NCBI GenBank assembly: GCA_023374045.1
Contig: CM041777.1
Location: forward strand, 484,817,594 to 484,881,593
Direction: 5' to 3'
DNA length: 64,000 nt
Source of the DNA: Limonium bicolor
Lineage: Eukaryota; Streptophyta; Magnoliopsida; Caryophyllales; Plumbaginaceae
Every line of letters begins with the position of its first letter. The stretch's first letter is position 1. Positions 10,726 to 20,829 of the stretch are shown here, in pieces. The translations under genes were made by a program, and so were the position numbers. The notes beneath the pieces are model-generated. The model ran no database searches. It was not told the DNA's origin and worked only from the letters and a program-made list of their open reading frames with translations.

Positions 10726-12921
10726 TGTCATAACCTAAAGTTTCGCTACAATTTTATTTCGTCAGAAACTTACTTTAAGTTGGCTTATTGTGAATTCAGG
10801 ACCTGAATGTCCTTTGAATTAAAGAGGAGGACGAGTTGGTCTTTTCCACTATTCTGATTAAAGGTAAGAACCGATTTATTTAGAGATATTAATCAGTATT
10901 TCCTCCACTCCCTAACCACGTTCTTATTCACGCCTCTATTCCCAATCAGTGTGTAAACTGTCAAGACGCTCCTCTCATTTTCTCTCAACTCTCCTCACCT
11001 TCTTCGTCGACCTATTAAGCACAGTCACGGTTGGTTGGAATTCGGAGTCTACTGGTGGATTACTCCTCCTCGGCGTCGTTGTGTTCAGTCGAGGTAATTA
11101 GTGGGATGACCTCTATTAAATTCTGTTGTTTGAGAACCCTTCCTCAACCCTAATTATTTCTCTACAATCTGATTGATGATCAGTAATCCTTTCGACGTTC
11201 CTTGTCAATCTCTTCTGCTGTGGACTGGTTCTGCGTTCGTGACTGTCGGATTCAGGTATGGATTGTGGTTTTGTTTGCTGGGGTAGTTTCTGATTTGAGG
11301 GTTCAAGTTCTGATTTCAGTATGTTCTTCAATTGTGTTTTGCTCAGTGTTTTGGATTGTGTTGTTGGTCTGCATTTCGGTGACTGCACTAGTTGGGCTCT
11401 GCTGTCTTTGATTCGGGAATCGTCTGTTAATTGCTCGAGGTAGGTGGCTTTCAGATTCGGCTAGTGTGTTCAGCCTTGGGGAGTTTCAGATTCCGAGTTC
11501 TAACTAGTGATTTGGTTTTGCGTTGTGTTTGTGAATCCATCTATTTATTGCTGTTATAAGGTATACAAACCCCCAAGGTTGTTTTTCTGTAAACTGGTGT
11601 CAATTTGAATGTGTTAAACCTCTGCTCTGTGTGCAATTCGTCTCTGGAAACTGCACTTTTTGACATGTCCAAACGTCTGTCCGAGCTTAGACGTTCGGAC
11701 ATACCTTGTTTACGCTCAGTTTTCTGAGTTTTAAATCGTGTCCGAACTTCCGTCCGAGCTTTGATGTTTAGACGGGGTGCGAGGACGAGTCTGACTTACA
11801 AGTCTCGAATGGTGTCCGAACTTGTAAGTCTGGACAGAAGTTCGGACACACCCTTCTGCTTCTCTAATTTTGCTTCGACTTGTGTCCGAACTTTTTCGTT
11901 CGGACACATGTTCGGACATTACGCGTATCTGATTTCCGAAGACGTCCGAACATTCGTCTGAGCTTTAATGTTCGGACATTCGTCTGATTTTAACTTCTGA
12001 GTCTCGACTTGTGTCCGAACGTTGATGTCCGGACACAAGTTCAGACATAGCACTGTTTTGACCATAACTTGCTCGTTTGAGCTCCGTTTTGACTTCCGTC
12101 TGAGGGTTGGATTCCCACTTCTGATTTCTAAGCTTTTTATATGCTTTGTGGTGCCATTGGTGCATATATGCTTAATTGTATTTAAGCTTCTGTTTTGGGA
12201 CCTAGTTATCTCTGTATCTGAACCGTGGATGGCCGGTTTAGCTATCTCGTAGCGCGCTATGTAGGATATCCTTCTGTTTCACGGGTGATGTTCCCCGTTC
12301 TGTTCACAGGTGTTTCACATATTCTGTTTACGAGTGAGGTTTCCTCGTTCTGTTCACGGGTTGTTCCCGTTCTATTTGTATGCTGTGATCAACTAGGGTC
12401 CCCTTCCATTTCTGCTTCCGTTTGTTTTGAACTCTGATTAGTCCTTTTGTATTTGGACTTCTGCTTCTGATTTCTGTTATGGGATATGGCTTTCCTTCTG
12501 CCTACTTCTGATTTGATAACATTCTATAAATGTTTGGAGCATGCTGGTTGATGATGTTGGTCATCTACTGGGCATAGTTGTTTGCTCATTCCCCTACTTT
12601 ATCTAACGTTGTAGATTGATCAGCAAGGATCACTTTGTTCAGCTTCTGGAGTTTAGCTTTTGATATGTCTAGTTCTTTTGAGCCATTTGTAATTTTGACT
12701 TGTAGCCTTTGGGCCTCTGTTGTTAGCTCCGCTTGTGATTTCGTTGAGGATTGTATTACGTTTGGAATCTTCAACACTTTGTTTATACTTATTATATAAG
12801 TATTTCGTTTTGGGCCTTGTTTTGATTAATTGCGTGCGTTCGTTAGAGCCTTGCGTTATTAAGTAATAATACGCGGCGTGTAATACCCCTAACTCCTATG
12901 CCAGTGTTTAGGGGTGTTACA
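10726..12921 (+). repeat. 5' LTR of the first Tekay-type element
   Basis: It starts TGTCATAACC and ends GGGTGTTACA. It contains a hairpin array at 11665-12050. A TATA-like box (tattatataagta, about 12790) lies about 130 bp before the LTR end and suggests a long U3 and a short R-U5. Confidence 0.9.
11665..12050. repeat. Hairpin array in the LTR, about 72-bp period (family A arms)
   Basis: Six units start near 11665, 11738, 11812, 11882, 11942 and 12011. Most pair an arm containing TGTCCGAAC with its complement GTTCGGACA. The clearest unit (11812-11849) has 12-bp perfect arms GTGTCCGAACTT and AAGTTCGGACAC around a 14-base loop. Units are separated by unrelated-looking spacers. The same array occurs in the right LTR at about 18500-18885. 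Lying in U3, it would appear in the 3' part of the genomic RNA as well as upstream of the promoter. Confidence 0.85.
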
Positions 12922-12926
12922 TTTAG

Positions 12927-12938
12927 TGGTATCAGAGC
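12927..12938 (+). other. Primer binding site (initiator Met tRNA type)
   Basis: TGGTATCAGAGC, five bases after the LTR end, is the usual complement of the 3' end of plant initiator tRNA-Met. It primes minus-strand cDNA synthesis. Confidence 0.9.
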
Positions 12939-13040
12939 TCTGGGTTCTAATCTGGTGGGAATCTAGCTTTAGTCAGTCAGTCGTCAGTACCTGTGCTTTG
13001 GAGTTCCAAGTCTGAATTACGTGCTCTTTGGATTTTCAGA

Positions 13041-14170
13041 ATGCCGCAGCGAAGAGCTCCAGACACTCCCCAGGGCGGTGTCGCTGAGGCGGTTCAGCAG
13101 TTCATGACCCAGCTGATGCACAGTTGCAGCTGGAGGAGCCCCTGGAGGAGGACCAGTGGGAAGAGCAGCTGGTGGTGCAGCCGGAGCTGGGGCTGCTGAG
13201 GCGGGAGGACGGAATGTGAAGGCACTTCAGGAGTTCATGAAGCTGAAGCCTCCGTAATTCGATGGGGCAGGAGACCCCCAGGAGGCCAGTCATTGGTTGA
13301 CTGAGGTGGAGGATCTGCTGTGAGTCATGGGCTCCGAGGAGGAGCAAAAGGTCAACTTTGCCACCTTCCTGTTTAAGGCTGAGGGTAAGGAGTGGTGGAG
13401 GTCGGTGATGGGGAGGTTCCTACAGCCTTGGACTTGGGACCAGTTTACCAGGGAGATCAACAAGCAGTTGTACCCCGACGTCTACAAGGACCAGCGCATC
13501 CTGGAGTACAATCGGCTTTGCCAGGGCCAGGACATGAGTGTGGAGGACTATGTCAGGAAGTTTATCAGCCTGTTGAAGTTTGCACCTGAGCCCGACGAGC
13601 ATAGGAAGGCCAGGAAGTTCGAGAGCGGGCTGGGGCCCGACATCCGCTCTACTGTGACACCGCTGCGTCACAAGACCTTCAGGGACGTTGCTAATGTTGC
13701 CCTGCTGGTGGAGGCTGATCTGAGGGGTCGCCAGTCTAGTGGAAAGGACCAGAAGAGGAAGCAGATGTCCGACGAGAGCGACCGGAGGGATCAGTCTGCT
13801 TCTTAGAAGAAGCTGTCTACTGGAGACCGATTTGGAGACCGTCAGAGCTCGAGAGATAGAGGAGGTTCTTCGTCTTCATCGTCTGCTCCGAAGTGCCAGG
13901 TTTGTGGCAAGTTTCACCGAGGTCGGGACTACTACAAGAAGTTCGAAGCTTGCTTCAAGTGTGGATCCTTGGAGCACATGATAGCTGACTGCCCTCAAGC
14001 CGAGAGGAGCAGAGGTAGCTCTGGAGGTAAGACTGGAGGATCTATTTCTGAGTCCAATCGAGACCGGGCTGAGCAGAAGAAGCCCCAGGGCCAGGCCAGA
14101 GTATTTGCGATGGCTGGAGAGACCGATCTACTGACAGAGTGGTCACAGGTATTCTCCAGCTGTCATCTCG
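13041..14170 (+). pseudogene. gag of the first Tekay-type element
   Basis: Gag forms the virus-like particle. The start is the ATG at 13041 (MPQRRAPDTPQ). A frameshift near 13100-13130 moves it to the frame that continues to the end. The retrotransposon gag domain is at about 13260-13700 (ASHWLTEVEDLL, FKAEGKEWWRSVMGRF, YNRLCQGQDMSVEDYV). A CCHC knuckle (CFKCGSLEHMIADC) lies at about 13951-13992. In-frame stops are at 13255 (TAA), 13321 (TGA) and 13804 (TAG). Comparison with the family suggests each came from CAA, CGA or CAG by a C-to-T change. The protease frame follows after a further shift near 14140. Confidence 0.85.
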
Positions 14171-17100
14171 CTCTGTTTTCTGTCTGTTTGATTCTGGAGC
14201 CACTCACTCTTTTATATCTGCTGAGTTAGTGAGTGAGCTCGATCTACATATTGTGCCCTTGAGTGTGGAATTGTGTGTGCATAGCCCTTTGGTTCGGAAC
14301 TCTTCTATGTTATTAAATTTTGTTTGTAAGAATAGTCCTGTGTTAGTCGGAGATAGGACTTTGTATTCTAACCTCATCTCTATGGAGATGAGCATTTTTG
14401 ATGTGATTCTGGGTATGGATTGGCTTGCTGCCCACCATGCTCATATTGATTGTGCTGCTTCGAGGGTTACTTTTGAGGAGCCGGGTCAGCCCCGCCTGGT
14501 TGTAGCAGGGAATGGAATCTCGTGCTCACCGCCAGTCATTTCAGCCATGCAGGCGTTCCGCTATCTGAGGAAAGAATGTCAGGGATTTCTATGCTACATC
14601 CTTGCGGTTTGCAAGGATGTGAAGTTGGAGGATATCCCAGTGGTTAGAGACTTCCCCGACGTGTTTCAGGACGATGTGCTTGGGCTTCCCCCTGTCAGAG
14701 AGGTGGAGTTCTCGATCGAGATCGCACCCGAGACTCAGCCGATTTCTAAGGCCCCATGCCGAATGGCGCCTGTTGAGCTTAAGGAGCTGAAGATCCAGTT
14801 GCAGAAGCTATTGGATAAGGGCTTCATACGCCCTAGTGTGTCGCCTTGGGGTGCGCCTGTGTTGTTTGTTAAGAAGAAGGATGGTAGTATGCATTTATGC
14901 ATTGACTACAAGGAGCTCAATAAGGTTACCATTAAGAATAGGTATCCTCTCCCGCGCATTGATGACCTGTTCGACCAGTTAGTAGGCGCTAGGGTGTTTT
15001 CGAAGATCGATTTGAGGTCCAGGTATCATCAGTTGAGGATTAAGGCAGACAACGTGCCTAAGTCCGCCTTCAGGACTCGTTATGGACACTACGAGTTCCT
15101 AGTGATGCCATTCGGTCTGACGAATGCGCCTTCTGTGTTTATGGACATGATAAACCAGATCTTTAAGCCGTTCTTGGACCAGTTCGTCGTGGTGTTTATT
15201 GATGACATCTTGGTGTATTCCAAGAGTGCTGAGGAGCACAAGGAGCATTTGAGGACAGTACTTCAGACTTTGAGGGAAAAGGAGCTGTATGCGAAGCTGA
15301 AGAAGTGTGAGTTCTGGTTGGACCAGGTGGTGTTCTTAGGACATGTGGTCTTCAAGGATGGTATCTCCGTGGACCCGGAGAAGATTAGAGCTATCACTGA
15401 GTGGGCCAGGCCCACTAATGTTGGTGAGATTCGTAGCTTCCTTGGACTAGCGGGCTACTATCGTAAGTTCGTGGAGGGCTTCTTCAAGTTGGTGATTCCG
15501 CTAACCCGTCTGCTAGAGAAGGAGGTGAAGTTTGAGTGGAGCGAGGCCTGTGAGTAGTGCTTCCAAGAGTTGAAGAAGAGGTTGACGTCTGTGCCGATTT
15601 TGACTCTTCCAGAGGGGACCGAGGGTCTAGAGGTATTCTGTGATGCATCCCATAGGGGACTTGGGTGTGTTCTGATGCAGCATGGGAAGGTGGTTGCGTA
15701 TGGTTCCCGTCAGCTTAAGCCATACGAGAAGAATTATCCGACCCACGACCTGGAGTTAGCTGCAGTAGTGTTTGCTCTGAAGATTTGAAGACACTACCTC
15801 TATGGAGCTTTGTGCAAAGTGTATACGGACCACAAGAGCCTCAAGTACTTGTTCACTCAGAAGGAGTTGAACTTGAGGCAGCGGAGGAGGCTGGAGTTGT
15901 TGCACGACTACGATTTGGAGATCCTCTACCATCCTGGTAGAGCGAATGTTGTTGCTGATTCGCTCAGTAGGATGGGTCCGTCTGGAGCTGTTTGTGTTTT
16001 GTCTGGTGTGCAAAGGTCTGCTCTCGAGTTGCAGCGTATGGGTATCTGGGTCGTCCGTCCAGAGAGGTCTGAGATGTTGGTAGCGTTGAAGATTCAGCCT
16101 ACCTTGACCGACCGGATCAAGGCCAGTCAGGAGCTTGACGCCGAGTTGTGTAAGATCAGAGAGGGTTTAGCTGCTGGTCAGGAGTCTGAGTTTCGGGTTT
16201 CAGAGGACGGCTGTCTGAGATTAAGAGACTGTGTTTGTGTGCCTGCACACGACGCTCTGAGGCGAGAGATTATGCAGGAGGCTCATGGAGCCCCGTACTC
16301 GGTACACCCAGGAGGTGTGAAGATGTACCGGGACCTTCGGGAGACATTTTGGTGGAACAACATGAAGAGAGACATTTCTGATTTTATATCCAGATGTCAG
16401 ACCAGTCAGCAGGTCAAAGTCGAATATTAGAGACCAGCTGGTTTGCTTCAGCCTATACCCGTTCTAGAGTGGAAGTGGGAGAGCGTAGGCATGGACTTCG
16501 TCATGGGACTGCTAGAATAGAGGGTGTCGATGTAGTTTGGGTTATTGTAGACAAACTCACGAAGAGTGCTCATTTCTTGCCTGTCAGAAAGACCTTCAGT
16601 TTGCATCGCCTATCGCAGTTATATATGGATGAGAGTTCCAGCTTCGATTGTGTCTGACAGAGATCCGCGGTTCGTATCCAGATTCTGGCAGAGTTTGCAT
16701 CAGGCTATGGGGACGAAGTTGTCGTTCAGCTCAACATATCATCCTCAGTCAGATGGTCAGACATAGAGGACGAATCAAGTCATGGCGGACATGCTTAGAG
16801 CATGTGTGCTTGACTTTGGAGGCAGTTGGGATCAGTACGTGGCGTTGATCGAGTTTGCTTATAATAATAGCTTCCAGTCTAGCATCGGAATGACCCCGTT
16901 TGAGGCTCTGTACGGCAGAAGGTGCAGATCACCCATCTGTTGGGATGATCTGAAGGAGAGAGCAGTTGTTGGTCCGAACTTGGTTGAGGATGCTGTGGGT
17001 AAGATTCAGTCCATCAGAGAGCGCCTGCTTGTGGCTTAGAGTAGTCAGAAGAGCTACGCCGATCAGAGGAGACGACCTCTAGAGTTCGAGGTAAGAGACC

Positions 17101-17513
17101 ATGTGTATTTGAAGGTTTCTCCAGTCCGTGGAGTTGTGCGGCTTGGGAAGAGAGGCAAGCTTAGCCCTCGCTTCGTTGGCCCTTTTGAGATCCTAGAGAG
17201 GATCGGGCCGGTTGCCTACCGTCTGGCCTTGCCTCCGTCGCTAGTAGCAGTGCATAGTGTGTTTCATGTTTCTATGCTGAGGAAATACGTTCCAGACCCG
17301 TCGCATGTTATTGATTTCGGTCCGCTTCAGTTGAGAGAAGATTTCACATTTGAAGCAGCTCCTTCGAGGATCCTAGCCAGAGATGTCCCTAAACTCAGGA
17401 GCAAGACCATGCCCTTGGTGAAGGTTCAGTGGTCGGGTCAGTCAGAGGAAGAGGCGACCTGGGAAGTGGAAAGTGAAGTGCGTTCTAAGTTTCCTGCCCT
17501 CTTCGAGCAGTAG
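14139..17513 (+). pseudogene. pol of the first Tekay-type element: PR, RT, RNase H, IN, chromodomain
   Basis: The aspartic protease motif is [11 protein letters not shown] (about 14190). RT runs from about 14640 to 15500, with [14 protein letters not shown] and the catalytic [10 protein letters not shown] at about 15198. RNase H is at 15590-15970, with [11 protein letters not shown] and [10 protein letters not shown]. Integrase has a zinc-binding start near 16280, the SDRDPRF catalytic region near 16650 and YHPQSDGQT near 16737. The end carries the [10 protein letters not shown] block and a chromodomain ([19 protein letters not shown], about 17419-17475). In-frame stops are at 15555, 15786, 16428, 16764 and 17037; a displaced frame covers the integrase core at about 16480-16570. 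It would have copied RNA to DNA and integrated it; now inactive. Confidence 0.9.
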
Positions 17514-17540
17514 GTACGTTTAATTTCGAGGACGAAATTC

Positions 17541-17554
17541 TTTTAAGGGGGAGG
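17541..17554 (+). other. Polypurine tract of the first Tekay-type element
   Basis: The run ttttaagggggagg lies three bases before the TG of the 3' LTR, the place where plus-strand DNA synthesis is primed. Confidence 0.85.
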
Positions 17555-17557
17555 TGA

Positions 17558-19752
17558 TGTTATAACCCAAAGTTCCGCTACTATTTTATTTCGTCACAAA
17601 CTTACTTTAAGTTGGCTTATTGTGAATTCAGGACATGGATGTCCTTTAAATTAAAGAGGAGGACGATTTGGTCTTTTCCACTATTCTGATTAAAGGTAAG
17701 AACTGATTTATTTAGAGATATTAATCAGTATTTCATCCACTCCCTAACCACGTTCTTATTCACGCCTCTATTCCCGATCAGTGTGTAAACTGTCAAGACG
17801 CTCCTCTCATTTTCTCTCAACTCTCCTCACCTTCTTCATCGACCTGCTAAGCGCAGTCACGACTGGTTGGAATTCAGAGTCTACTGGTGGATTACTCCTC
17901 CTCGGCGTCGTTGTGTTCAGTCGAGGTAATTAGTGGGATGATCTCTGTTAAATTTTGCTGTTTGAGAACCCTTCCTCAACCCTAATTATTTCTCTGCAAT
18001 ATGATTGATGAATCGGTAATCCTTCCGACGTTCCTTGTCAATCTCTTATGCTGTGGACTGGTTCTGCGTTCGTGACTGTCGGATTCAGGTATGGATTGTG
18101 GTTTTGTTTGCTGGGGCAGTTTCTGATTTGAGGGTTCAAGTTCTGATTTCAGTCTGTTCTTCAATTGCGCTTTGCTCAGTGTTTTGGATTGTGTTGTTGG
18201 TTTGCATTTCGGTGACTGCACTGGTTGGGCTCTGCTATCCCTGATTCGGGAATCGTCTGCTAATTATTGAGGTAGGTGGCTTTCCGATTTGGCTAGTGTG
18301 TTCAGTCTTGGGGAGTTTCAGATTCCGAGTTCTAACTTGTGATTTGGTTCTGCGTTGTGTTTGTGAATCCATCTGTTTATTGCTGTTTTAAGGTCTACAA
18401 ACCCCAAGGTTGTTTTTTTGTAAACTGGTGTCAATTTGAATGTGTTAAACCTCTGCTCTGTGTGCAATTTGTTTCTAGAAACTGCACTTTTTGACATGTC
18501 CGAACGTTTGTCCGAGCTTAGACGTTCGGACAGACCCTGTTTGCGCTCTGTTTTTTGAGTTTTAAACCGTGTCCGAACTTCCGTCCGAGCTTTGATGTTC
18601 GGACGGGCTGTGAGGACGAGTCTGACTTACAAGTCTCGAATGGTGTCCGAACTTGTAAGTTTGGACAGAAGTTCGGACACACCCTTCTGCTTCTCTGATT
18701 TTGCTTCAACTTGTGTCCGAACTTTGTCGTTCGAACACATGTTCGGACATTACGCGTATCTGATTTCCGAAGGCGTCCGAACATCCGTCCGAGCTTTGAT
18801 GTTTGGACATTCGTCTGATTTTAACTTCTGAGTCTCGACTTGTGTCCGAACGTTGATGTCCGGACACAAGTTCGGACATGACACTGTTTTGACCATAACT
18901 TGCTCGTTTGAGCTCCGTTTTGACTTCCGTCTGCGGGGTTGGATTCCCCCTTCTGATTTCCAAGCTTTTTATATGCTTTGTGGTGCCATTGGTGCACATA
19001 TGCTTAATTGTATTTAAGCTTCTGTTTTGGGACCTAGTAATCTCTGTATCTGAACCGTGGATGGCTGGTTTAGCTATCTCGTAGCGCGCTATGTAGGATA
19101 TCCTTCTGTTTCACGGGTGATGTTCCCCGTTCTATTCACAGGTGTTTCACCTGTTCTGTTTACGAGTGAGGTTTCCTCGTTCTGTTCACGGGTTGTTCCC
19201 GTTCTGTCTGTATGCTGTGATCAACTAGGGTCCCCTTCTGTTTCTGCTTCCGTTTGTTTTGAACTCTGATTAGTTCTTTTGTATTTGGACTTCTGCTTCT
19301 GATTTCTGTTATGGGATATGGCTTTCCTTCTGCCTACTTCTGATTTGATAACATTCTATAAATATTTTGAGCATGCTGGTTGATGATGTTGGTCATCTAC
19401 TGGGCATAATTGTTTGATCATTCCCCTACTTTATCAAACATTGCAGATTGATCAGCGAGAATCACTTTGTTCAGCTTCTGGAGTTTAGCTTTTGATATGT
19501 CTAGTTCTTTTTAGCCATTTGTAATTTTGACTTGTAGCCTTTGGGCCTCTGTTGTTAGCTCCACTTGTGATTTCGTTGAGGATTGTATTACGTTTTGAAT
19601 CTTCGACACTTTGTTTATACTTATTATATAAGTATTTGTTTTGGGCCTTGTTTTGATTAATTGTGTGCGTTCGTTAGAGCCTTGCGTTATTAAGTAATAA
19701 TACGCGGCGTGTAATACCCCTAACTCCTAGTCTAGTGTTTGGGGGTGTTACA
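17558..19752 (+). repeat. 3' LTR of the first Tekay-type element
   Basis: It begins TGTTATAACC and ends GGGTGTTACA. It is colinear with 10726-12921, including the hairpin array at about 18500-18885. The first 115 bp differ from the 5' LTR at about nine positions by eye; most other parts are closer. Confidence 0.9.
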
Positions 19753-20650
19753 TAAACAGTCACGCCCCACCAATTCAGAATGTGATTCTAGAGTTTCCTT
19801 GAAACATGGTAATGGAAGAAGAGATGTTGTGCAATGACATCATTGCATAATGTGTAGTAGAGCTGGCTAATAGGGATGAGATTTTGAGGAAGAGCTAAAT
19901 CTTTGTACGCTTATGGAGAAAAAACCACACCATGAGTCAATACGCAGTGGGGAATGTTTTTTGCCAAATGCTCAATGCCAGGAGACTGAGAGCTTTCTAC
20001 TACTTCCCGTAGCTGTTCATAGAAAGATTTTAAAGCAAAAAATGCCATATGTTGTTGCAAGCCAGTTAAGGTTGTCTGTTTGATCAATAATCTCTAGTGT
20101 GTTTCCATCTAAATGGGTCAAAAGTTCCTCAACTTGGAGAGTCTCATAATAGAAGATTTGGCATCCCCATATGAAATTCCATAGCGGCTATTGATCTTTG
20201 CTCCATTAGCTCATCTCTGTCACTCTTGAGAACTTTTGTTCACTGACTGAAAAAAGGTGGGGAAAGCTTAACTTGAGTGGCCAAAACCGTAATTTTTTTC
20301 TGCTGCTTATGACCTCAAGTTTTCTCGCATCATTTGGTCAAAGGTTGGATTCCATGAAGCAACTGATAGGATGGATTTCCTTTAGGAGCAACTAAAGACC
20401 ATTTCTCATCAGTAACCGAGAGGCAAATATCAACTTCACAGAGGGAAAAAATTACATTTTTCTAAAGCTTGCTATCATCCTTTTGAAATTTCCACCACCA
20501 CTTGAATAGAAGCGCTGCATTTTTTGTTTCGAGATCTACACTTCCCAACCCACCCTTATTCTTGGTCTCATTAGGGCACTCCATGTAGGACTGGAAAAAA
20601 AAGAATGAAACAAATCTACAACCCAAAATACGACACGACATTAGCATGTA
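19753..20650 (-). pseudogene. LINE RT / zf-RVT relic (right part, split by LTR element)
   Basis: Minus-strand translation shows fragments typical of the C-terminal half of plant LINE ORF2: KNKGGLGSVDLETKNAALLF with a following KWWWKFQ (about 20470-20560), and near the LTR a zf-RVT-like HLFFHYHVSRKL and NHILNWWGV (about 19760-19830). Many stops and shifts separate them. It appears to continue at 10400-10725 on the other side of the retrotransposon. Confidence 0.6.
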
Positions 20651-20692
20651 TAGGTTTTCATTTTTATATACGAAATTAATTTCGTGTCATGT

Positions 20693-20829
20693 ATCGTGTA
20701 TACATGATTTATTAGCGTGATGTTTACCGTATCTAATAATATAGTATATACATATCGTGTATACATGATTTATTAGCGTGATGTTTACCGTATCTAATAA
20801 TATAGTATATACATATCGTGTATACATGA
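20693..20829. repeat. 61-bp tandem repeat, about 2.2 copies
   Basis: The unit starting tatcgtgtatacatgattta is repeated exactly after 61 bases, followed by a partial third copy ending tatcgtgtatacatga. The unit is AT-rich and contains gtatac palindromes. Confidence 0.9.

Larger units (their letters stand above)
10726..19752 (+). mobile_element. Ty3/gypsy retrotransposon, Tekay-like chromovirus, complete structure but decayed
   Basis: All the landmarks of an LTR retrotransposon are present: LTRs of about 2.2 kb (10726-12921 and 17558-19752), TSD TAAAC, an initiator-Met-type primer binding site, a polypurine tract, and gag-pol in the order gag, protease, RT, RNase H, integrase, chromodomain. 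The chromodomain at the end of integrase and the motif style ([23 protein letters not shown]) place it in the chromoviruses, most like the Tekay/Del clade. Stop codons and frameshifts throughout make it non-autonomous. By eye the LTRs differ at several percent of positions, so it is older than the element at 24744-39216. Confidence 0.9.

Noticed and set aside
11665..12050. Possible CRISPR-like array of regularly spaced palindromic repeats
   Set aside because: The genome is a plant, the units vary in sequence, and the array lies within an LTR that has a second colinear copy at 18500-18885.
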